Assembly (NCBI GenBank): GCA_002692725.1
Contig: NZLU01000025.1
Coordinates: 62,001-126,000, forward strand
DNA length: 64,000 nucleotides
Origin: Ponticaulis sp.
Lineage (GTDB): Bacteria > Pseudomonadota > Alphaproteobacteria > Caulobacterales > Hyphomonadaceae
Direction: 5' to 3'
Part shown: piece by piece, positions 8,611 to 17,749 of the stretch
How the letters are laid out: each line of letters begins with the position of its first letter
How positions within the stretch are numbered: the stretch's first letter is position 1
The notes under the pieces: generated by a model
The model's input: only the letters and a program-made list of their open reading frames with translations
Databases searched by the model: none
What the model was told of the DNA's origin: nothing
Made by a program: the position numbers and the translations under genes

Positions 8611-9381
8611 GTGCTTTCAGAAGTAAAATCCATCTTCGCACTTTTCCCCTTCTGGGGCTCTTTCGCGTGGGAAGATATCAAGACAACTTATCGGCGTACC
8701 TTGTTTGGCGTTTTGTGGATTACGCTCACATTCCTGGCCTTTTTGTCTGTCAAACTCCTTATTTTCAAACCGTTGCAAAGTAGCGCCGGGATTGGCTTGT
8801 TCACCATCTATTTGGCGCTTGGTTTCGCTATCTGGCAGTATATTGCCACTGTTCTGTCATCATCAAATACGTTTCTGAGTTTCGAAAACTGGATTCGAAA
8901 CGACACAATTCCGATTGCGGGCTATCCGATCGTCGTGCTTTTGCGATGTCAGTTCAATTTCGTCTTTCAAGTGTTTGCCGTCCTGATCATAATTTCGTTC
9001 TTCGGTGTACAATTCAGCTGGGCGATGCTCACTCTGATCCCGGCGTATATCATCCTGGTGATTATGTCGTATTTCACTTTACTTTTCTTTGGGGTGATTT
9101 CTCTGCGTTATCGGGACATCGCTCAGGTCGTGCAGACCTTCACACGGATGGGGTTTTTCCTTTCCCCAGTTTTCTGGATGCCTGAGAATATGGGCCCGCT
9201 CATGAAGTATCTCTGGTGGAATCCGGCGGCACATTTCATCTGGATTTTCCGAGATCCAGTGATGTATGGCATCATTCCTTACGACAGCTGGATTTTTGTT
9301 CTGACAGTTACAGCAATTACCACCATAGCGGCGATCGTTTCGTATCGGGTTTATCGTCGTCAACTCGTATTCTGGTTCTGA
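8611..9381 (+). CDS. ABC-2 type polysaccharide export permease (Wzm/KpsM family)
   Basis: I choose the GTG at 8611 because GAGGA at 8600-8604 lies six bases upstream. A TTG at 8593 would add six residues. The 256-residue product starts with a cytoplasmic segment containing FAWEDIKTTYRRTLFGVLWI, the amphipathic gate helix typical of these permeases. About six membrane segments follow, and the motif near SLRYRDIAQVVQTFTRMGFF is the conserved loop before the fifth segment. It forms the channel that moves a finished lipid-linked polymer across the inner membrane. The ATPase gene follows after four bases. Wzm (O-antigen) and KpsM (capsule) cannot be separated from sequence alone. The Kdo genes nearby are compatible with either. 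Confidence 0.88.
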   Translation: MLSEVKSIFALFPFWGSFAWEDIKTTYRRTLFGVLWITLTFLAFLSVKLLIFKPLQSSAGIGLFTIYLALGFAIWQYIATVLSSSNTFLSFENWIRNDTIPIAGYPIVVLLRCQFNFVFQVFAVLIIISFFGVQFSWAMLTLIPAYIILVIMSYFTLLFFGVISLRYRDIAQVVQTFTRMGFFLSPVFWMPENMGPLMKYLWWNPAAHFIWIFRDPVMYGIIPYDSWIFVLTVTAITTIAAIVSYRVYRRQLVFWF

Positions 9382-9385
9382 TCCT

Positions 9386-10186
9386 ATGGTCCATATTCAC
9401 GCAGATAACATTACTATTGAATACCCTGTTATGGGGCGATATCGTCGGCCGACGAAGAGTGCGGGCAGCGATGAATTACGCCGCGGTGACGTCGTCTCCA
9501 AGGGACGGAAAAATGTCATACGCGCCGTTGAAGATTTTTCAGTACGACTGGAAGCTGGCGACCGGGTTGGCATCATTGGTCTGAACGGATCTGGGAAATC
9601 GACGCTTCTGAGAGTATTTGCGGGGATTTATGAACCCAGTTCGGGTGAACTCGACGTGGTCGGAAACATTTCATCCCTTCTGAATGTCGGCTTGGGTACA
9701 CGGATGGAGTCGACCGGGCGCCGCAATATTTACCTGCGAGGGTATATGCGTGGCCTGTCCAAAGAGGAAATCCAGGAAATAGAGCCCAAGATTATCGAGT
9801 TCAGTGGTCTGGGCGAATTTATCGACATGCCGCTGAGAACCTATTCCTCTGGTATGAATCTGCGCTTGTCTTTCGCGATCGCAACGTCGTTTTCGCCAGA
9901 AATATTGCTATTGGATGAATGGATCGGTGTGGGGGACCAGCAGTTTCAGGAGAAGGCCAGACTTCGCCTCAAGGGATTACTTGAGGAGTCGGGTATCACC
10001 GTGCTTTGTAGTCACAATGTAAATATTGTGGACAGTGTTTGCACGCGTGTGATCTGGCTCGATGAAGGCAAGGTTGTCAGCGAGGGCATGACCTACGACG
10101 TGCTTCCGCGTTACGAGGAGTGGCGTCGTACACTCAAGGTCAGTGAGCAAAAGGCAGCCGAGTTGGTCGCAGAGACGAAAGGCTGA
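9386..10186 (+). CDS. ABC polysaccharide export ATPase (Wzt/KpsT family, short form)
   Basis: A 266-residue ATP-binding subunit. Walker A is GLNGSGKST (about residues 65-73), the signature is YSSGM (153-157), and Walker B is ILLLDEW (173-179), followed by a D-loop-like GVGD and an H-loop in VLCSHN. It has the N-terminal extension before the first strand that polysaccharide ABC ATPases carry. It lacks the C-terminal carbohydrate-binding domain of long Wzt proteins, so the polymer is probably not recognised through a capped non-reducing end on this subunit. Paired with the permease four bases upstream, it powers export of the glycan made by the surrounding enzymes. Confidence 0.9.
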   Translation: MVHIHADNITIEYPVMGRYRRPTKSAGSDELRRGDVVSKGRKNVIRAVEDFSVRLEAGDRVGIIGLNGSGKSTLLRVFAGIYEPSSGELDVVGNISSLLNVGLGTRMESTGRRNIYLRGYMRGLSKEEIQEIEPKIIEFSGLGEFIDMPLRTYSSGMNLRLSFAIATSFSPEILLLDEWIGVGDQQFQEKARLRLKGLLEESGITVLCSHNVNIVDSVCTRVIWLDEGKVVSEGMTYDVLPRYEEWRRTLKVSEQKAAELVAETKG

Positions 10187-10790
10187 TTAGATCCGAAAGT
10201 GCTCAGGATCATGTCTCGATCCGTCATGGCGAGTGTTGTGCGGCAAGCAGTCTTTCCTATTTGAAGTTTTTTGATGCGCCCGAATTCAAAGCGGCGCAGC
10301 AATCCATCAGTCGGTTTTTTTGCACTGACTGGGCCCCAGAGGAACGTCGCCTAGACGGAAGCAATTTTGGTTTGGCCCATTTGCAGAGGACATTGCCTCG
10401 CGGTTGCCTGAGTGAACGGCAAGAAAGTTGGTTAAGAACTGGGTTGACTTGTGGGTGGATCTTAAGGCGATCGAGGACGAAGCGGCAAAGTTAGATACCG
10501 ATGAGATGCTGGAAAAGTCGATCATGTTTTGAGTCAGCCTCACGCTTCAATATGCTTTGAGGGATTGGCTGATAAGCACGTGTTCTCCAACCGCATGAGC
10601 ATTTGCAAGGCGCTATGACCAGCAGCCTGCTTCCGCGGATCAAAATATTTCCCAGGTTTGAGCTGTTAGTTGTGGTGTCTCTGATCGCGTTGAACAGGAA
10701 CTTCCTGCATCACCTGTCGACTGAAGTGGCGAAAGAAGGTTTTGAACCCTGATCGGTCAGGGCACCCCAGCTCGGAAATTTGAATTAGTT
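10187..10790. other. 604-base gap with possible gene remnant
   Basis: No intact gene was found between the rightward ATPase gene and the leftward GT61 gene. One frame is open from a TTG at 10261 to 10494. A second frame (10416-10532) ends with a protein-like stretch including KNWVDLWVDLKAIEDEAAKL and a stop at 10530-10532. Reading from the first frame into the second would need one frameshift, which suggests a decayed or short unknown gene. No family is recognised. No T-run hairpin was found for the end of the export operon. Confidence 0.35.
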
Positions 10791-11828
10791 TTAGTCAGAT
10801 ATCAAGTTTGTCGCATTCTCGAGAGTGGCCGTAAGTTGCCGCGACTGTATTTTTAAATCCCACAATCTGCGATCAGTGACTCCCTCTATGGGCATTTGCT
10901 CCGCCAACAGGGTTATTGGCTTCAAGCCAAGAACTTTTGCAAGAGAGTTCATCTCGGAAGGCCATTTATAATCAATTATGACGACGGGAGTACCTGAAGT
11001 ACAGAACATCAGATTTGCCAGGCCTGCACCATGCAAGCCGACGACGAGTCTGGCATTTTTGAAAATGGATATTTGTTCGGTCAGAGAAAATTGTTCATTA
11101 AATACAGAGGTGACTTTGTGCTTGTTCAGCACACCGAGCATTTGTTCACGGTCATAGAGTCGACGCCTGGGGGTCTCGGGATTTCTGTCAACAAAGATGC
11201 GATTTGGCTCTTTCCCGCTGGGGGTGATGAACTTCGTTAACGCTGTTCGAGTGAGCCCGAGTAACTCTGACGAGAAATGAACATTTCTGGGTAAGTGGGG
11301 GTACAATATATTATCGAATTGATAGCCGAAATCCGATTTATTGCTTATCGGCAGAAAATTCAAATCCGGGTACATTGTTTGTAAGAGTTGGCTCTGTGCC
11401 CCCGTTGGTTCGTGAATAACGACATGTGAAATCGAACTGAAGTCGCTGTTGAGAAAACGATCTGCCATAATTAGCCTCGGCAGAAAGTTAATAAGAAAAT
11501 GCCAGTGATTTTTCATGCCCCCGATGACCAGGGCGGTACCTTCAATTCGCTTCAGGTTGACGCTGTCTAAGTCGAGTTGCGAATCTTGAAGGCTCCACGC
11601 CGGGAAGGGTTTGGCAAACCGAATATTTTGCTGGTCAACAATGTAAGATCCCGACGAAGGGTCAATAAGATGAAACCAGCCATTTGTTATGCCTTCTGGA
11701 ACGCTGGCTAATCGGTAGGTGTCTTCAACGTATTGCTGTTTGGGCCAGTCAAAGGTCGCAATATTCTGCTCCGCGATGATGCAATGTTCGGACTCAGTGC
11801 AATACTTGGAAAAGGGGACAATTTCCAA
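10791..11828 (-). CDS. GT61-type glycosyltransferase (DUF563 family)
   Basis: A 345-residue protein read from a TTG start at 11828. It is preceded by AAGGA seven bases upstream, and no earlier in-frame start follows the upstream stop. The C-terminal half has the family's order of motifs: NRIFVDRNPETPRRRLYD, then FSLTEQISIFKNARLVVGLH followed by GAGLANLMF, then PVVIIDY. The H-G-A-G-L segment is the hallmark of the GT61 capsule/xylosyltransferase-like family. It would add a sugar to the growing glycan in the cytoplasm. It lies 33 bases after a sulfotransferase-like gene, so the two form a short operon on the reverse strand. Confidence 0.85.
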   Translation of the reverse strand: MEIVPFSKYCTESEHCIIAEQNIATFDWPKQQYVEDTYRLASVPEGITNGWFHLIDPSSGSYIVDQQNIRFAKPFPAWSLQDSQLDLDSVNLKRIEGTALVIGGMKNHWHFLINFLPRLIMADRFLNSDFSSISHVVIHEPTGAQSQLLQTMYPDLNFLPISNKSDFGYQFDNILYPHLPRNVHFSSELLGLTRTALTKFITPSGKEPNRIFVDRNPETPRRRLYDREQMLGVLNKHKVTSVFNEQFSLTEQISIFKNARLVVGLHGAGLANLMFCTSGTPVVIIDYKWPSEMNSLAKVLGLKPITLLAEQMPIEGVTDRRLWDLKIQSRQLTATLENATNLISD

Positions 11829-11861
11829 AACGAAATCCTTGGGCTGAGATCGCCGTACGTC

Positions 11862-12665
11862 TTACAGCATTTGGCTGACATTCTTGAGTGCCAGGTCGTG
11901 TCCATTCCATTCATAGCCAAATTTTTCGAGTGCTTCGTGTGTCAGACCATAAATGTGAGCTTTTTTCTGCGGGGTTAGGCGGCCTTTGTATTTATCAAGT
12001 GACCCCTGATGGATAGGCTGCCAAAGCTTGATTCCTCCATGACCGATTTCGCCTTCTTTGTAATTTTCGTGCGATCTCAAGACTGACTCATCCCAGGCAA
12101 GGCCCAAATGAAGTACCATCTTTTTTAGAAAGGTTTCCGGATCGCCTATAAAATCCTCGTATCTCACGAAGGGTAATCCATCCTTGTAGTCGGCCAGCAT
12201 TTTTCGAGAATAGAGTGCCAAAAAGCCCGTGAGAGTCGGGTCCTCTCCCATCAGTCCTGTCATGCGAGGATCAATTTTTTTAGCCCATCTGAACTGTTGT
12301 TGCTTTTGACGTTCTGCCTGGGACTCGTTGGGGTTATCACGAAATGCGCTGACGGAGATCGAGAATGGATTTCGGACAAGAATAAAGCCATTTCTTGGGA
12401 AGGAATGACACCACACGGCGTTCTTCAGCAGGAGCACCGATCCTTCTGATATCTGGCGATGAGCCAACAGCGGATGATCAATCGGAATCGTGGTTTCTTC
12501 CCGGTCAATGAGATAATTGAACAGTGAAAGATCTTCATCCCGATCGGGTTTCAGTATCTGATGAACGACCTCAATTTTGGGATGTGCAGACAAGCAGCGT
12601 TGTAAAAGCGTTTCGCCGGACCTTGAAAAACTTGCGAGGTGAAAAATAGGGACTTCCAAACTCAT
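11862..12665 (-). CDS. Sulfotransferase-like P-loop protein
   Basis: A 267-residue protein starting at ATG 12665 with GAGGAG just upstream. The N-terminus FHLASFSRSGETLLQRCLSA matches the PAPS-binding loop in which S-R-S-G-E-T replaces the more common S-G-T. NGFILVRNPFSISVSAFRD is the 3'-phosphate segment. The downstream part has VRYEDFIGDPETFLKKMVLH, the R-Y-E-D-x(3)-D-P motif usual in bacterial sulfotransferases. It is more like the cytosolic Sulfotransfer_1/3 group than the two genes at 5998 and 6725. It probably modifies a glycan or lipid acceptor. Its neighbour is a GT61 glycosyltransferase. Confidence 0.8.
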   Translation of the reverse strand: MSLEVPIFHLASFSRSGETLLQRCLSAHPKIEVVHQILKPDRDEDLSLFNYLIDREETTIPIDHPLLAHRQISEGSVLLLKNAVWCHSFPRNGFILVRNPFSISVSAFRDNPNESQAERQKQQQFRWAKKIDPRMTGLMGEDPTLTGFLALYSRKMLADYKDGLPFVRYEDFIGDPETFLKKMVLHLGLAWDESVLRSHENYKEGEIGHGGIKLWQPIHQGSLDKYKGRLTPQKKAHIYGLTHEALEKFGYEWNGHDLALKNVSQML

Positions 12666-13044
12666 ACTCTCCTCGGGTTTTCAGCCCCACTGGGTAGGGC
12701 TTACTTTTCAGAATCACCGTCAAAAATGGACTTTCGAACAGTGACTTCAAAACAGATTTCTAATTTCGTAACAGTGATTTGGGCCCAATAGCTTTGCCAC
12801 CTGAAGGTTGTCAAAGAAAAACAATGCAAACTTCAGGAACTTGGTCAACTTTGAAAACGTAAAGATATACCAAAGCGGCGATATGACTCATGTTTGGTCA
12901 AAACCATGAGAGGAGCTATTCTTCAACGGGGACGGTTTGCGACTTATCAGTGTCTCAACGCGCTCCATATTGCAGGGGTCGCATTCTAAGGTGATAAAAA
13001 TCAAGCAACCAAGTATAGAACCTCGCAGTATCTTGCCGCGATGG
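12666..13044. other. 379-base gap between two leftward genes
   Basis: This gap separates the sulfotransferase-like gene from the GT4 gene upstream. A short hairpin (AGCCC with GGGCT, about 12682-12701) lies just before the ribosome binding site of the 11862-12665 gene. The rest is AT-richer than the genes and holds no protein-like frame. A promoter for the sulfotransferase/GT61 pair is likely here, but I cannot place it. Confidence 0.35.
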
Positions 13045-14301
13045 TCAGTGCATCTCAATGGCTTCAGATTCTGTCTTGTCTTTGGACGTTGCCTCGTCTG
13101 CGTCCGTGGTCAGATATCGTGCTAGTTCTCGAACTGCTGCCTTCGGGGAAAATTCGAAAGTCACATACTCAAAGGCGGCTCGCGCTGCCGCTTCGCGCAT
13201 CTTTAGATCAGCTGCGAGCCGTTCGATGAGGTAAGCAAACTCGGCACCAGTTCTGGCAATGAACAGACCGGACAAATTGGCATTCTCCAGTCCTGCAGCG
13301 CCTTCCGGCGTTGTGACTGTGGGGAGCCCCTCTGCCAGCGAGTCGACACATTTAATCTTGAGGCCACCACCGACAAATACCGGATTTATCGAAATATCCG
13401 CATTCTTCATATAGGGCTCTAATGAGTCGACCTGACCAAGAAATTGAACGTTTTCTGTGCCTTTGTAGTTTCTTTCCATGGCGTCGCAAACCGTCCCGAT
13501 AATCTGGAGCCGATATCGGTCACTCAGCATGGGCCAGATTTGTTCCAGAAACCACTTCATACCTGTGACGTTTGGAGGTGAGTTCGCCCCGACAAAGATC
13601 AGAGTTTTCCCATCGCCAAATGTGGATTTTCGTTGAGGCACGGCTGCATAAGGCGTGTATAACGCACTGGGCAGGTTGAATCGGTTTTTGACCAATTGCA
13701 CATCCTTCCGGCTGATCGCCAGAAGGGCATCGAAGGCCGATAGAATTTGTTTTTCCGTTGTTGCGTCCAGCTCAATGGTCGCTTTCAGGCCGGCAAGCCT
13801 CAAACTGACGGTTCTGGCGGACATGATGTCATGCATGTCGAGAATTTTCAGTTTCGCATTCGCGCAGGCGTCGATAAGATAGGCTTTGTCCAGATACTCA
13901 ATAATCACAGCATCGGCCGGATGATCGTTCAGATAGGCGTGTAACGAAGCGGCAAAATCTATGACTTCCTTGCCTTTGAAATAAGGATGCTTGGACAATT
14001 GCCGGCCATATTTGGCTTCACGCCCCGAGTACTTTTTGTAGCTTACCAGTTCTGCGTTTTTGAAATTTAGAGACGCGAAGCTCTCGACGACGGCACGCGT
14101 AGCAGACCGGAGCAAGAAAATAGTAAGTTCAAACTCTTCAGAGAGTTGGCGAGAGAGCTGACGAATCCGGGAATGGCTGCCGTATGAGTGTTCCCAAAAC
14201 CGTATATCCGTAACCAAAACCACCCGTTTCACGACACACATCCCCTGCGCATTTTCAGCCAACAACCGATCCACAATTAGCGCGGCGTCAGAACTGAACA
14301 T
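13045..14301 (-). CDS. GT4-type glycosyltransferase
   Basis: A 418-residue protein on the reverse strand. The annotated ATG at 14301 gives a 20-residue lead. The conserved part starts at the second methionine (14241), with VVLVTDIRFWEHSYGSHSRI. The donor half has TLIFVGANSPPNVTGMKWFL and VFVGGGLKIKCVDSLAEGLP, where G-G-G-L-K-I-K binds the nucleotide-sugar and the following residues stand where E-x-x-x-A-x-x-x-G is usual. It is a distant relative of the gene at 3231. It is divergently oriented from the gene at 14512. The donor sugar is unknown. Confidence 0.82.
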   Translation of the reverse strand: MFSSDAALIVDRLLAENAQGMCVVKRVVLVTDIRFWEHSYGSHSRIRQLSRQLSEEFELTIFLLRSATRAVVESFASLNFKNAELVSYKKYSGREAKYGRQLSKHPYFKGKEVIDFAASLHAYLNDHPADAVIIEYLDKAYLIDACANAKLKILDMHDIMSARTVSLRLAGLKATIELDATTEKQILSAFDALLAISRKDVQLVKNRFNLPSALYTPYAAVPQRKSTFGDGKTLIFVGANSPPNVTGMKWFLEQIWPMLSDRYRLQIIGTVCDAMERNYKGTENVQFLGQVDSLEPYMKNADISINPVFVGGGLKIKCVDSLAEGLPTVTTPEGAAGLENANLSGLFIARTGAEFAYLIERLAADLKMREAAARAAFEYVTFEFSPKAAVRELARYLTTDADEATSKDKTESEAIEMH

Positions 14302-14511
14302 CTTGTCTCTTCTGCAGCATACCGCGTCAAGAGTCTGGCCTCCTCATGGAAATCCCGGTCAGCGCGTTTCTCGCGCCGGGTTCAATTTGTGAGGTGTGAG
14401 GGGCCTGCAAATCTTAGTCTGAACATCGATTTCTGCATTGCTGCACTGCGAACAATAAATGGAACATCGCTCTTGATATAGATACATCCTGCCCGTAGAA
14501 AAACGAACGGT

Positions 14512-15723
14512 GTGGGTCGGCATTGTTTCAAACAATTGATTCTGGATGCCGAGGTAAAGAGTGGTGGGAACCCTGTGCAAGGCCTGAGTTCATTGAGTAC
14601 ACCAAAGCGATTTGTCTTTACCGGAGATTTTCTGCGGTCTAACGCAGCAGGTACGCGCCCAACTCAGCACCATAATATCAGATGGCTGAAAAATCTGGTT
14701 TCCTATCAGATCGGTGCTGCGACCGGCCTGGAACAGAATACGATTTGCTGGAATGCCCCACCGCATGTCACCGACGGCGCCCTGAATTCTGCGGATGTGC
14801 GGCGCATATACGGGGCTTTTTCGCTGCCAGTGAATATCGAATCCTGGGCGATGATCCATAATATCGAGACCAGCCCGCCACGCGTGAGTAGTTTCATACA
14901 GGAATTGTTTCGGGATTCCTTCGTCATTGCCTTCGAGATGTCACCCGCCGTTGAACGAATCCTGACCGCTGGTGGTATTCCATGGGTGAATGTCACCATT
15001 CACCCGGTGCGCTTTCTGGATGATTTGTTGCTGGGACTGAAGTCGAACGTCCCGGAAGTTCAGCAGGCGATTGCGAAATACAAGATACCGGAAGGTTTTG
15101 TGCAGCTGGGAGCCGGCGTGCAAAAAGCGACGGCTGCACGCAGCTTTGACGCTCATGCCCGACCCAATAGCGCGCTGTTTCTGATGCAAACCTGGTATGA
15201 CCAGTCCCAGATCAAAAATGGACGTTTTGTCGGTCCCCTGGATTTCATGGATGATATTACGGCGTTCGCCGGACAATTCTCTGAATTCCTTGTGAAGGAG
15301 CATCCGCTGGAAAAGCATCCTGCGGTTCCAATCATGGCGGCGCTGATTCCGAATATGCGGATCGTGACGGGCAATGCCTATAGTTTCATGTCGATCCCTG
15401 AAATTTCGACCGTGGCGACCCTGAGCTCAGGAACCGCGACCGAAGCGCGTTATTTTTCAAAAGATGCGCGTTTCTTTTACAAGCCATCGGTTGAATTGTA
15501 TCGGCAGGAGGGTGACAACCCCGCCGCCTATGTCGGAGTGATGGATGAATTCCTGTCTACTGATTTCTGGCGGGATGTTCTTTCTCCACTGATCGAGGTA
15601 AGCCCGAAAGATGGGTATTCGATGCCATTCAAGCCGAACCGACTGCGCACATCATTGCGAAGCTTCTGGAACTTTAATGAAATTGACACCGATGTGGCGG
15701 TTCGCGCCGCCAAAGTCGCATGA
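14512..15723 (+). CDS. Capsule-type polysaccharide synthesis protein (possible Kdo transferase relative)
   Basis: A 403-residue protein read from a GTG at 14512. The exact start is uncertain because later GTG/TTG codons are also possible. The second half has FLVKEHPLEKHPAVP followed by a helix and IPEISTVATLSSGTATEARY. This pattern recalls the K-x-H-P and S-x-x-G/T-x-E-A segments of the capsule-synthesis family that includes KpsC and KpsS, which place Kdo on a lipid anchor. The similarity is partial and no second copy is seen. The position between export genes and the kdsD-kdsA-kdsB module supports a Kdo-related role, but that is inference. The next gene begins 20 bases downstream. Confidence 0.5.
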   Translation: MGRHCFKQLILDAEVKSGGNPVQGLSSLSTPKRFVFTGDFLRSNAAGTRPTQHHNIRWLKNLVSYQIGAATGLEQNTICWNAPPHVTDGALNSADVRRIYGAFSLPVNIESWAMIHNIETSPPRVSSFIQELFRDSFVIAFEMSPAVERILTAGGIPWVNVTIHPVRFLDDLLLGLKSNVPEVQQAIAKYKIPEGFVQLGAGVQKATAARSFDAHARPNSALFLMQTWYDQSQIKNGRFVGPLDFMDDITAFAGQFSEFLVKEHPLEKHPAVPIMAALIPNMRIVTGNAYSFMSIPEISTVATLSSGTATEARYFSKDARFFYKPSVELYRQEGDNPAAYVGVMDEFLSTDFWRDVLSPLIEVSPKDGYSMPFKPNRLRTSLRSFWNFNEIDTDVAVRAAKVA

Positions 15724-15743
15724 GATTGTTGTAAGGGGGGTGT

Positions 15744-16532
15744 ATGTCTGATGATAACAAAGAGCCAAATCACGATGATTTGGACAAAGAACTCAGCAAG
15801 ATGATTACCTCCGAGACCGAGGCCTATATCGATATTTCCAAGGTCGATGGGTCCGCAGAGTATTTGATGACGCATCTGGCGGCCCGGTATCGCGAAACGC
15901 TTAGCGGCGTGTTCGATTCATCGGACCTGACGACGGAAAACTTTCAGCGATGCATGTCAATTCTGACAGAGCAACTCGCACGGGCGCAGGCTGATTTGTT
16001 TGTTCTGAAGAGTGCCGTGCTCGGACGTGACAAGCTGGTTCTCAGCAAGGATTGGGATTATATCGATCCGCTCGAAAGCCAGATGAAGGCACTGGCTGCC
16101 GATACCAAGAAGGCCCGTGAACAGGTTCTCGGCAAATATGCCATTTACCCTCACGAAGGCATGTTGGGGACTGGCTGGTACGGAACCGAATCCAATGAGG
16201 GCTTCAGCTGGCGATGGAGCGGACCTTCAACGCAATCCAGTATCTATTTGCCAAATCTATATGCCGGTGAATGCAAACTCAGACTCAACATGAAGGTGAT
16301 TGATCGTTCTGTGTTTCCTGATACAGACTTCGTGAAATTCAACTATGCGCCGATAGACTTTGAAGTTGATTGGACGGGTGAAGTGGAGTTTGTGCTCAGC
16401 ATGACCATTGATCCGAAAGAGGACAGCCAGTTTCTTCTGACCTTCAATGTGAATCATACCCAGCAACCATCTGTCTATGATACGAGAGAATTGGGTCTCT
16501 GCATCAATAAGATCATTTATGAACCCGCCTGA
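15744..16532 (+). CDS. Unknown protein with C-terminal WRW-type domain
   Basis: A 262-residue protein with a charged helical N-terminal half (residues 1-135) and a C-terminal domain at about 142-260. The domain reads GTGWYGTESNEGFSWRWSG, continues with alternating strands, and ends SVYDTRELGLCINKII. It is the clearest copy of the domain shared with the genes at 2272 and 4376. The W-Y-x-x-E and D-x-R-x-L-G-L signatures match small beta-sandwich modules fused to bacterial glycan membrane enzymes. There is no signal peptide. It lies between the capsule-type gene and kdsD. A carbohydrate-binding or chain-terminus-sensing role is plausible but untested. Confidence 0.6.
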   Translation: MSDDNKEPNHDDLDKELSKMITSETEAYIDISKVDGSAEYLMTHLAARYRETLSGVFDSSDLTTENFQRCMSILTEQLARAQADLFVLKSAVLGRDKLVLSKDWDYIDPLESQMKALAADTKKAREQVLGKYAIYPHEGMLGTGWYGTESNEGFSWRWSGPSTQSSIYLPNLYAGECKLRLNMKVIDRSVFPDTDFVKFNYAPIDFEVDWTGEVEFVLSMTIDPKEDSQFLLTFNVNHTQQPSVYDTRELGLCINKIIYEPA

Positions 16533-16666
16533 CCCTGGAGTGGGAGCTAAACCGAGGCTTTTGATCTCTTCTGTGATCGTCAGGTAGGCGTTGCGCAAGT
16601 TTGTGACGAATGAGGACCTTTTGTGCCGGTTCGTTGCGTCGAAATGTGAGTGGGGAGTACCAGAGT

Positions 16667-17638
16667 ATGAATGCACCAAATGCCAGTTCGGTTGATCGTC
16701 AGAAAGAAGCCCGGCGTGTCATCGAGCTAGAGGTCGACGGAATGAAGCAGCTGGCAGACAATTTGCCGGTCGACTTTGAAGACGTTGTCGATCTCATTCT
16801 AGGATGTGAAGGGCGCCTGATCGTCTCCGGTGTTGGCAAGTCTGGACATATCGGGTGCAAGATTTCCGCAACGCTTGCGAGTACCGGAACGCCGTCTCAG
16901 TTTGTGCACTCCACCGAAGCAAGTCACGGCGATTTGGGAATGATCACAGAGAAGGATGTCCTTCTTTTGATTTCCAACTCGGGCAGCACGTCTGAGCTGC
17001 GTGATTTGATTGCCTATGCACAGAGATTTTCAATTCCGCTTATCGGACTGTCGTCCAATATGGACAGCCCGCTTATGCGCGCTTCGAACCATCGTCTCCT
17101 GCTGCCAAAGGCCAAGGAAGCCTGCGCAATTGGCATGGCGCCAACAACCTCAACGACATTGACACTCGCTCTCGGCGATGCCCTCGCTGTGACGTTGATG
17201 GTTTGCAGAGGCTTCCAGCCTGAGGACTTCAAGAATTTTCACCCAGGCGGAAAGCTTGGCGCTCAGATGAGCAAGGTCAAAGACATCATGCATGGTGTCG
17301 ATGAATTGCCGCTCGTCGATTTCAACACCAGCATGGGCGATACGATTCTCGAAATGACGTCGCGCGGGTTCGGAATTGCCGGCGTTGTTCAGGATGGTGT
17401 CCTGCTCGGTGTCGTCACCGATGGTGACCTTCGCCGCAATATGTCAGAGCTGATGGACAAAACCGCAGGTGAAGTCGCCAGCAAAACACCTCTGACAGTG
17501 AGCCCGGAAACCCTCGCGCCGAATGCTCTGAAAGTCATTCAGGACAATAAGATCGGGGCACTTTTTGTTACGAACGAACAAAACCACCCTGTAGGCGTGC
17601 TGAATGTTCACGACTTATTACGTTTGGGTGTGGTGTAG
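16667..17638 (+). CDS. kdsD: Arabinose-5-phosphate isomerase (KdsD/KpsF)
   Basis: Converts D-ribulose 5-phosphate to D-arabinose 5-phosphate, the first committed substrate for Kdo. I choose the ATG at 16667 (323 residues, close to the usual 325-328) because GGGGAG precedes it. The ATG at 16610 would add 19 unrelated residues. An SIS domain (about 45-180) holds GVGKSGHIGCKISATLASTG and the serine-rich phosphate loop LISNSGSTSEL. Two CBS domains follow (about 205-255 and 270-322). It is the first gene of a Kdo module with kdsA and kdsB. Capsule-cluster (KpsF) and housekeeping (KdsD) forms cannot be separated by sequence alone. Confidence 0.93.
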   Translation: MNAPNASSVDRQKEARRVIELEVDGMKQLADNLPVDFEDVVDLILGCEGRLIVSGVGKSGHIGCKISATLASTGTPSQFVHSTEASHGDLGMITEKDVLLLISNSGSTSELRDLIAYAQRFSIPLIGLSSNMDSPLMRASNHRLLLPKAKEACAIGMAPTTSTTLTLALGDALAVTLMVCRGFQPEDFKNFHPGGKLGAQMSKVKDIMHGVDELPLVDFNTSMGDTILEMTSRGFGIAGVVQDGVLLGVVTDGDLRRNMSELMDKTAGEVASKTPLTVSPETLAPNALKVIQDNKIGALFVTNEQNHPVGVLNVHDLLRLGVV

Positions 17639-17749
17639 AGACCGTATTCAATGGTAGAAATCAGGCTCTGGCGGGTCTGGCGAGCGAAGATTGAACGAAG
17701 ATGACGCGCAGGATTTGGCGCGCCTTCAAACAAACAGGAAAGAAAACTC

